Origin: Legionellales bacterium
GTDB taxonomy: Bacteria > Pseudomonadota > Gammaproteobacteria > Legionellales > Legionellaceae
NCBI GenBank assembly: GCA_026399195.1
Contig: JAPLRK010000066.1
Coordinates: 1-58,927, forward strand
Direction: 5' to 3'
DNA: 58,927 nt
The notes under the pieces: generated by a model
Told to the model about the DNA's origin: nothing
Databases searched by the model: none
Seen by the model: only the letters and a program-made list of their open reading frames with translations
Shown here: positions 53,701 through 58,927 of the stretch, in pieces
Numbering within the stretch: position 1 is the stretch's first letter
Layout: every line of letters starts with the position of its first letter
Program-made: the position numbers and the translations under genes

Positions 53701-53887
53701 GATAGGGGCCGTGGTTGGGCTACAGCCATTTGGCGGCGAAGGATTATCAGGAACTGGCCCCAAAGCAGGCGGACCCCACTACTTACACCGTTTGTGTCTT
53801 GAGAGAACTTATACAGTAGATACGACAGCCGCGGGCGGGAATGCGAGTTTGATGTCCTTGCCTGATGAGAATGTTTTCGGGTCCTGA
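50723..53887 (+). CDS. putA: Bifunctional proline dehydrogenase / P5C dehydrogenase PutA
   Basis: Oxidises proline to glutamate in two steps. The start I prefer is the ATG at 50723 (1054 residues), preceded by GGAGG at 4 nt; the upstream TTG at 50669 adds 18 unlikely residues. Proline dehydrogenase domain about 150-450, with D-A-E-E-S-E-R and R-L-I-K-G-A-Y-W-D. Aldehyde dehydrogenase domain about 540-1020, with I-S-P-W-N-F-P, E-T-G-G-Q-N-A and the catalytic Cys in S-A-G-Q-R-C-S-A. There is no N-terminal ribbon-helix-helix, so it is the non-repressor short PutA type. A 380-nt gap upstream holds no gene; the regulator, if any, is elsewhere. Confidence 0.96.
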   Translation: MLNRRSLETPQGLRADINEAYRKNELAIVTALIERAALNEKLTLAVRSLATRLVEQVRQERKKTTGIDSFLTQYALSSNEGIALMCLAEALLRVPDNPTVDSLIKDKLTNADWESHRGQSTSFFVNATTWALMLTGKVLSPSKAESVLSQSLMKVVNRSSEGVVRAAVDKAMRIMSKQFVMGRTINEALTRAKKKEALGYRYSYDMLGEAALTSEDAHRYFQAYTKAIEAIGKSAANEQDVVSRPGISIKLSALHPRYHEAQSERVLAELTPILLSLAQLAKQYDIGLTIDAEESERLDVSLDVIERVFKDDSLQGWHGFGLAVQSYQKRAFSLIDWVADLARSKKRRIMVRLIKGAYWDSEIKKAQMQGYSDYPVFTRKAFTDVSFQACAKKLLTLTDAIYPQFATHNAYTVSLILNLVGDYRDFEFQCLHGMGNELYEQIVPKTHFGIPCRIYAPVGSHEDLLPYLVRRLLENGANSSFVNRIVDDKAPISELVEDPVKKAGQFLDKMNRNIPLPASIFLPERKNSPGIDFTDRKLVAEMQDFFQKKGGLSWEAAPILADSEKSPRKGQPVFMPQQPDQMIGHVTLSTREDVEWALSKAVHAFPAWSQTKVTERATCLLRLASLLEENMYLLIAMTCLEAGKTWGDGLGEVREAIDFCRYYATMAEHLMQKPRVLHGYTGELNELSLHPRGVVLCISPWNFPLAIFIGQVVAALVTGNCVVAKPALQTPLIAHFAVNLMLQAGIPEGVIQSLPGDGPSIGAALVADKRIRAVIFTGSTKTAEIINKSLASRGGEIVPLIAETGGQNAMIVDSSALLEQVVLDVLNSAFGSAGQRCSALRVLYVQDEVYPRLIELLKGAMVELQTGDPRWLSTDVGPVIDKDALSVLKAHVAKMEQHHELIYQCTLNEDCASGYFMPPTAIAINDISVLEKEVFGPVLHIIRFKRKGLDGVISQINNTGYGLTLGIHSRINQTVEYIKNRIHAGNCYVNRNMIGAVVGLQPFGGEGLSGTGPKAGGPHYLHRLCLERTYTVDTTAAGGNASLMSLPDENVFGS

Positions 53888-53925
53888 CTGAATCAAAAAA
53901 GAGACTAAAGTTTTTTTAGGAGATA

Positions 53926-54249
53926 ATGATGAGCCTGTATGCAAGCGAAGCTTCAAAAAGAGATCTTTTAATACGACAAATATCAGAGGGTGTAGGTGTG
54001 TCACCAGATAACGCCAAGAAATTGGCGAGAGCGTTGGTTCGTTTTTCTACGAAACAGTTAAATGAGTTACAAGACAACGTAAAATTTATAATGAGGGATC
54101 TAGATGATCCTGCGGGCGCACTTTTATCGACGCTTAAAGAAATTATTGCTAAAGAGCCCAGAAGCTCCTTATATCAACAGAGGATGGAGGAGCTCTTTCG
54201 AAAGTATATTCCTGAGGAATACACACCAAAAAGTAAATGTCGCCCATGA
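53926..54249 (+). CDS. Small orphan protein, 107 residues
   Basis: Strong AGGAG ribosome-binding site 5 nt before an ATG-ATG start. Predicted helical, charged and soluble: S-E-A-S-K-R-D-L-L-I-R-Q-I near the N terminus, A-K-K-L-A-R-A-L-V-R-F, and a basic tail. No domain recognised. It lies 38 nt after putA on the same strand and may be co-transcribed with it. Confidence 0.6.
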   Translation: MMSLYASEASKRDLLIRQISEGVGVSPDNAKKLARALVRFSTKQLNELQDNVKFIMRDLDDPAGALLSTLKEIIAKEPRSSLYQQRMEELFRKYIPEEYTPKSKCRP

Positions 54250-54374
54250 GGATGTTCAATCATAACAATATGGTTATTGTAGTCGCTGTAAACTCAGTTT
54301 CTAAGCCCGCTTTAATTTGAACATTTGAGTTTTTGAATGCTTACAGGGCGTTATAGCCGATAGATCTATCTCCC

Positions 54375-55571
54375 TTATCCTTGCGATGGGATTGAAACAG
54401 AAATATTTGTTTCTTTACTGTAGTCAACACCGTCAACCTCAAAGCCAAACAATTTTGAAAACTCATGACGATAGCCAGAAATATCTGAAATATCAGAAAG
54501 ATTTTCAGTGCGTACTTTTTTCCATAAATCTGCAACAATCTCTTGAACATCAACCCTCATTTCTTTATCATCTAGCCTGATGAGACCCTTTTCATCTGTT
54601 AACAACCCACCTTTGCCGTATAAAAAATTGGCATATAAACGCTGTATCTGCTCTATACATCCTTCATGCAAACCTTTGGCTTTCATTACTTTATATAGCA
54701 ATGATATATAGAGAGGAACGACAGGAATTGCAGCACTTGCTTGTGTTACTACTGCTTTATTAACAGAAATATACGCATGACCACCTTTATGCAGTAACTT
54801 AGTGTCAATCTCTCGAGCTGTTTTCTCTAGATGTAATTTTGCTTTACCAATAGTCCCTTCACGATAAATAGGATATGTTAATTCAGGACCAATATAAGTG
54901 TAAGCAATCGTTTTGACGTGATCAGCTAATAACTTGGCTTTGCTTAATTCATCAATCCACATTGCCCAGTCTTCACCACCCATCACAGCTTCTGTTTGTC
55001 GAATTTCTTCTTCACTTGCTGGTTCCACAGTAATTTCACTGACTTCACCGCTACTTATATTGGCTGTTTTATTTGTGTATGTATTACCAAGTGTTTTTAG
55101 TACAGAACGAAGCTCTTCGCCGGTTTTAGGATGCACGCGGCGAGGTGAAGCTAGGCTGTAAATCACCAAATCAACCTCGCCATCCCAGTCCTTTTTTATC
55201 AAGTCGATGGTTTGTTGTTTGATTTCATTAGAAAAGGCGTCGCCATTAATGCTTTTAGCATAAAGTCCTTCTTCTATTGCGGCTTCTTCGAATGCTGCAG
55301 AATTGTACCATCCAGCAGATGCAGTGCGTTGACCAGAGGCTTCTTTTTCAAAAAATACACCTATCGTTTTAGCTCCGTAGCCGAATGCTGCGGTAATGCG
55401 ACTTGCTAATCCATATCCAGTAGATGCGCCAATAATAAGCACTTTCTTGGGACCATTGCTGACAGACGATTGTTTTTTGAGATATTTTATTTGTTCAAAC
55501 ACATTCTGCCTGCAACCTTCAGGATGAGAAGTAGCGCAAATAAAGCCTCGAATTCTCGGTTTAATTATCAT
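54375..55571 (-). CDS. fabV: Trans-2-enoyl-CoA/ACP reductase FabV
   Basis: Last reductive step of fatty-acid elongation, NADH dependent. 398 residues, usual FabV length. N terminus M-I-I-K-P-R-I-R-G-F-I-C-x-T-x-H-P-x-G-C is characteristic. Nucleotide fold G-A-S-T-G-Y-G-L-A-S-R follows. The active-site Tyr and Lys are in Y-P-I-Y-R-E-G-T-I-G-K, giving the Y-x8-K spacing of this family. D-L-V-I-Y-S-L-A-S-P-R-R is also typical. FabV enzymes are generally poorly inhibited by triclosan. Stand-alone gene. Confidence 0.96.
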   Translation of the reverse strand: MIIKPRIRGFICATSHPEGCRQNVFEQIKYLKKQSSVSNGPKKVLIIGASTGYGLASRITAAFGYGAKTIGVFFEKEASGQRTASAGWYNSAAFEEAAIEEGLYAKSINGDAFSNEIKQQTIDLIKKDWDGEVDLVIYSLASPRRVHPKTGEELRSVLKTLGNTYTNKTANISSGEVSEITVEPASEEEIRQTEAVMGGEDWAMWIDELSKAKLLADHVKTIAYTYIGPELTYPIYREGTIGKAKLHLEKTAREIDTKLLHKGGHAYISVNKAVVTQASAAIPVVPLYISLLYKVMKAKGLHEGCIEQIQRLYANFLYGKGGLLTDEKGLIRLDDKEMRVDVQEIVADLWKKVRTENLSDISDISGYRHEFSKLFGFEVDGVDYSKETNISVSIPSQG

Positions 55572-55659
55572 TTATACTCGCTTAAAATTTGGATAATTTT
55601 AACCTAGATGAATGATGCAATCAATGCCATTTAACGTTGTCACAGGGTCACCTCATGAA

Positions 55660-56283
55660 GATTAATTAGAATCTGCTTTGTAACTGGGTTGAATGCTTCT
55701 TTAAACCGCGTCTTAGCGACCGCGCTAACAAAGAGCCAGCGCGTTTGGCTTGTTACTGTTTTAATGGGCTTGATTGTGGCGAGCGTTCAATTGGGCAGCC
55801 TTTGCGCGCAGGAGTCTCGGCGCATTTAAGGAAAGCCGTCTGCGTTGGATGTTTCGCCATGCCAATATCGCGTGGTCGCATCTCCTTCAGGCCAGTGTTG
55901 CACATGTATTATCACACTACAGTGTGACGGCTGGTGTTCTGGTGCTTGATGATTCAGACAAAGTACGCTCAAGAAACACCTCAAAAATAGCGGGAGTCCA
56001 CAAGGTCAAAGATAAAAAAACAGGCGGATGGTTCAATGGTCAAGAATTTATTTTTCTTATCCTTGTAACAGGAACACTGACCATTCCCGTTGGTTTTCGT
56101 TTTTACATTCCAAATCCTGCGCTAAAGATCTGGAAAAAAACCGTTAAAGAAGATGCTCCTGGGGTCAGTCAAGAGAACAATATGCTCATCTCGGAATTGC
56201 GTTCGTGTCTACAAGCCCTGCACAACGAAACCTTGCTGGATATTGACGCACAAAGTCATGCTTTTACACCCTCAACGGCGTAA
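55660..56283 (+). pseudogene. Frameshifted and truncated DDE transposase
   Basis: The N-terminal part reads in one frame (T-G-L-N-A-S-L-N-R-V-L-A-T-A-L-T-K-S-Q-R, about 55683-55790). It then shifts to the frame with R-R-S-L-G-A-F-K-E-S-R-L-R-W-M-F and the first catalytic Asp region G-V-L-V-L-D-D-S-D-K-V-R-S (up to 56283). The following F-N-G-Q-E-F and F-R-F-Y-I-P-N-P are typical of IS4/IS701-type transposases. The remaining C-terminal half with the other catalytic acids is missing. No terminal repeats or target duplication can be seen, so it is a dead insertion-sequence fragment. Confidence 0.75.
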
Positions 56284-56287
56284 TTTC

Positions 56288-56338
56288 GCACACACCTATA
56301 TGGCAAACATATCAAACGATTGCTGTATAGGTGTGTGC
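56288..56338. repeat. 13-bp perfect inverted repeat
   Basis: GCACACACCTATA at 56288-56300 and its exact reverse complement at 56326-56338, with a 25-nt loop. It begins 5 nt past the stop of the transposase remnant and ends about 85 nt before the next gene. It may be a hairpin or an insertion-sequence end; no second copy was seen upstream of the remnant. Confidence 0.8.
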
Positions 56339-56423
56339 AAAAGTAGGCTTAATTTGTAAACTTCTTAATACTATGCTATAACAAAAACTACACATGGTTT
56401 AAATTTTATTCAAGGAGAAGACA

Positions 56424-57686
56424 ATGGCCAGTACCATTGATGCAGAACCATTACGAAGGGATGCAGAAGAAGCTGAGAGGAGACGACAAGCGACAGAAGA
56501 AGCCATTGCTGCACGGAAGAAATTGAGAGATGACGCGATATGGGGTAACATCACATTTAAACAGCTTATAGATGCGCTTGAATCGGAAATTTTAGATCGA
56601 ACTTTTTCTTCGGATCGGGATTTATTTAGGTTCTTAGGATATGAAAAGATTAAAGAGCTTCTTGGTTCATTTCGAGACAAGCCAGGATTCATTACAGAAC
56701 TCAACAGGCTAATTACTATAGCATGTAATCGACATGATCCCTATGGAAGCTATGATCGCACAAATTACACCATGTTAAATTTTTTGCGATCAGTGGGAGC
56801 CACTTATCATCTTCCAGACGAAGAGTTAAATGATCGATTGGCACGAGAAATAGAAAAAGACGGGATGAGATATGAGCGTGTTGATTTTTGGTTAAAAGAG
56901 GGAGCACAATTTGTTAAGCCCATTGCTCGGTTGTCCTTTTTTACAGAAACTAAAACACGCGACTACAAGTGGTTGTACAGGTTCTTAGCCGAAGCAATTC
57001 CGGACGATGGTGTGAAAAAAGCTATTTTATCCATTATTAATTCAATTGATGGTAAAGATTTATACCTTAAACGTCATCTCATTCATACGGCTCTTGACAT
57101 TTTAACCAACAATCCGCCAGATAGACCCATTACTGCGGATATCCTTATGCAATCTTTAACGACGTGCTTTGGATTGGCAGTAAGCGAAACAGGCCGTGAA
57201 ACATCTAAAACAGTTCAAGAAGAAATCCGTTTTGCAAGAGAATGGGGTGATCGAGAAGATCTTCGAGAAATCCATCGGACATTTTGTTCACTATATAAAG
57301 ATGAAGTCGCTAGAGCAGAAGCTCGAAACTATACCAGTAGGGAGTTAGTTAAGGTATTAACCACTGCAGGTAGAGAATTGGACACTTCCTTGGCTCCTCT
57401 TTCATTGTTAGGGGAGCAAGTTTCTGGATTAATGTTATTTTTAAACTCAGATAGAAAAAAAACACCGAAGCTCCATGCGCTATACGCTCGTGCACAAGCA
57501 CTTTTACCACGTATAGATAAACTCCAATTTGTTCGTGAATCAGAAAAAAATCGCATGCGTGCTATTTGCAGCCCAGAACATTTTTCAGAAGTTTACAGTA
57601 CGATACCGAAAGAGAACCCTGAATCGTGGTTCACCCCGAAAGATAAGGCAATAAAACTTGCACTGTTCACCGTCATTCGATACTAG
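56424..57686 (+). CDS. Large orphan protein, first frame (420 residues)
   Basis: Good AAGGAG 6 nt before the ATG. The N terminus is a highly charged helix (A-E-E-A-E-R-R-R-Q-A-T-E-E-A). The rest is helical, with no recognised domain, no signal peptide and no membrane segment. It stops at TAG 57684-57686, but the -1 frame is open from 57647 and continues to the window end with the same kind of sequence, so this is probably the N-terminal part of one larger protein. A TATAAC box lies 42 nt before the start. Confidence 0.65.
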   Translation: MASTIDAEPLRRDAEEAERRRQATEEAIAARKKLRDDAIWGNITFKQLIDALESEILDRTFSSDRDLFRFLGYEKIKELLGSFRDKPGFITELNRLITIACNRHDPYGSYDRTNYTMLNFLRSVGATYHLPDEELNDRLAREIEKDGMRYERVDFWLKEGAQFVKPIARLSFFTETKTRDYKWLYRFLAEAIPDDGVKKAILSIINSIDGKDLYLKRHLIHTALDILTNNPPDRPITADILMQSLTTCFGLAVSETGRETSKTVQEEIRFAREWGDREDLREIHRTFCSLYKDEVARAEARNYTSRELVKVLTTAGRELDTSLAPLSLLGEQVSGLMLFLNSDRKKTPKLHALYARAQALLPRIDKLQFVRESEKNRMRAICSPEHFSEVYSTIPKENPESWFTPKDKAIKLALFTVIRY

Positions 57687-58927
57687 GCGAAGTGGATGGC
57701 CTTGCAAATGAAGTCGAACGGATGGAAGAGCTCGATCGGTGCTTTCCCGAGCCATGGCCAAACGTTTTTTCATCATTATTGAAAATACAAGGAAAGCTTC
57801 GATTTCTGTTGGAAGAGAAATATGAACTGGATTTTGGTCACACTGTTAAAATTAATCATTTTAAGTATCCTCAGCTTGAAAGCATTTTGCCAGGTTTATC
57901 TGAGCCCAATCTGAAAGCCTTACTCGATTTTTATAAAACTACAGCAGATCACAGAGAGGCTGCACCTCCAAAGTTCTCGGGAGAAGAACTTGGACATGGG
58001 GGTGCTGGCGGAGGTGGATCTTCTGTGGTTACAAGCACATCTTGTGCAGTTAGCATTCTCCCCACCATAGAGGAGTATGCTGCGCTTGTGAGTGCCATTT
58101 GCAAACAAATAGAAAGACCACGCGGCGACGGTACGTATCAGGCCGATTTGGAGAAAGGCATGCTACTTCTCCAGAAAGCAGCTGATTCTGAAAAGAAAAC
58201 ACGCGTATTAAAAGCCATTGGGGTCTTTTCAAAAGAAGGTAGAGATGCAATCGATGCTTTATACAATCCTGATGATTATACTTCTCAAGTAGACATATGG
58301 ATATATTTAAGCGTCTATCAAAACCTCTCTTTATTAGTAGAAGTGCAAGCCTTATTTCCTAATATGAGGGATCTCCCTATAAAAATACCGAATGACTCTG
58401 TATTACAGGCTTCAAAGGCTGCCCGTGCTTACATGGATGCATTGGCTAAACCTGGTCATTCTGATGAAGACAGAGAGATAAGAGGCGCTTATAAAGCTGA
58501 ATTGGAAGCAAAATTGGCCTACGCACAAACTCAACAAGAGGTTCGTCGTGAGCCTCCTGCAGAGCTATTGCCCATGACAAAAGCTGAAGTGTCTACTATA
58601 AGTGGCGGTGGCGGTGGCGGTGGCGGCGGGACGTCTGATTCAGCACCTAATGCGACCCACACATTCAGAACTGCTAGCCAAGGGCTAAAGCCGTCCAAAC
58701 TTAAGCCTGACGAGGGATCTACTATACGAGAGGCAATAAATACATTAAAGCGTGAAAAGAGTGATATGAAAGTGGGGGCTCTTACAGAACTTTTGAATGA
58801 ATGTGTCGAAACTGAAGAGAACAAACGTAAATCAGTTGGGGATATCATTCAGGAGATTTGTAAGAAGCCAGAATATAAAAAAGTGAGGGCTGGCATTATT
58901 TCACACAGAACAAGAGACATACTGGAG
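57647..58927 (+). CDS. Large orphan protein, second frame (partial, no stop in window)
   Basis: Open from 57647 to the end (about 427 codons). There is no good start or ribosome-binding site near its beginning; a GTG at 57692 and ATG at 57722 are the candidates if it is a separate gene. Reading: G-E-V-D-G-L-A-N-E-V-E-R-M, then a linker G-H-G-G-A-G-G-G-G-S-S (about 57988), a helical section, a poly-Gly run (about 58602-58630, nine Gly) and another helical section. The poly-Gly run is made of GGC/GGT codons and is prone to length change. It is likely continuous with the preceding frame. Confidence 0.55.

Noticed and set aside
53926-54249. The small gene after putA as a toxin or antitoxin
   Set aside because: No paired small gene and no known motif; only a short charged helical protein can be claimed.

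Overview
The window looks like a piece of a moderately AT-rich gammaproteobacterial chromosome, probably from a host-associated lineage near the Legionellales. That placement is inferred from gene content, not measured. It rests on a ruvB-tolQRAB block, FabV as the enoyl-ACP reductase, a minimal ProQ/FinO-domain protein, a short PutA, a possible PmrA-type tandem operator, several very large orphan proteins of effector-like character, and at least four decaying genes. I saw no rRNA, convincing tRNA, CRISPR array or intact insertion sequence.

Layout. 0-3 kb: an 890-residue protein (minus strand) built almost entirely of 22-residue tandem repeats of two types, with a CTTAAG-N5-CTTAAG tandem site next to a TATAAT box in front of it. 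3-6 kb: a multi-pass membrane protein and a secreted FecR/DUF6600-type protein. 6.2-11.5 kb: ruvB, tolQ, tolR, tolA, tolB, then an S1/P1-type zinc nuclease where pal would usually be. A REP-like palindrome pair follows, then an 807-residue orphan protein. 14-21 kb (minus strand): an MMPL transporter, a beta-barrel protein, a small Cys-rich secreted protein and a one-module NRPS (A-PCP-C). 21-25 kb: a membrane diguanylate cyclase, an orphan 550-residue protein, and remnants of a class III nucleotide cyclase and a FecR protein.

25-38 kb: a 2279-residue fused glutamate synthase (GltB and GltD in one chain), a broken dsbD, a PAP2 phosphatase, a porin remnant with a large internal deletion, an amino-acid antiporter and aconitase. 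38-39 kb: a small His/Trp-rich exported protein, a ProQ/FinO protein, and an intergenic region with three strong inverted repeats. 39.5-49.2 kb: one co-directional cassette. It holds a small protein running, one frame off, into a glycine-rich collagen-like protein, then a 1692-residue SecA-like DEAD ATPase, then a 923-residue orphan whose upstream reading frame is cut by an in-frame TAG.

49.6-58.9 kb: an L,D-transpeptidase-like protein, PutA, a small orphan, FabV, a frameshifted transposase remnant, and a second large orphan gene pair. That pair is again offset by one frame and has poly-glycine linkers; it runs off the window.

How it fits together. The housekeeping part covers envelope integrity (Tol), recombination (RuvB), the TCA cycle (AcnA), nitrogen assimilation (fused GOGAT), proline catabolism (PutA) and fatty-acid synthesis (FabV). 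The accessory part is dominated by large, lineage-specific proteins. The most interesting are the 22-mer repeat protein with its possible PmrA operator and the SecA-like/glycine-rich cassette.
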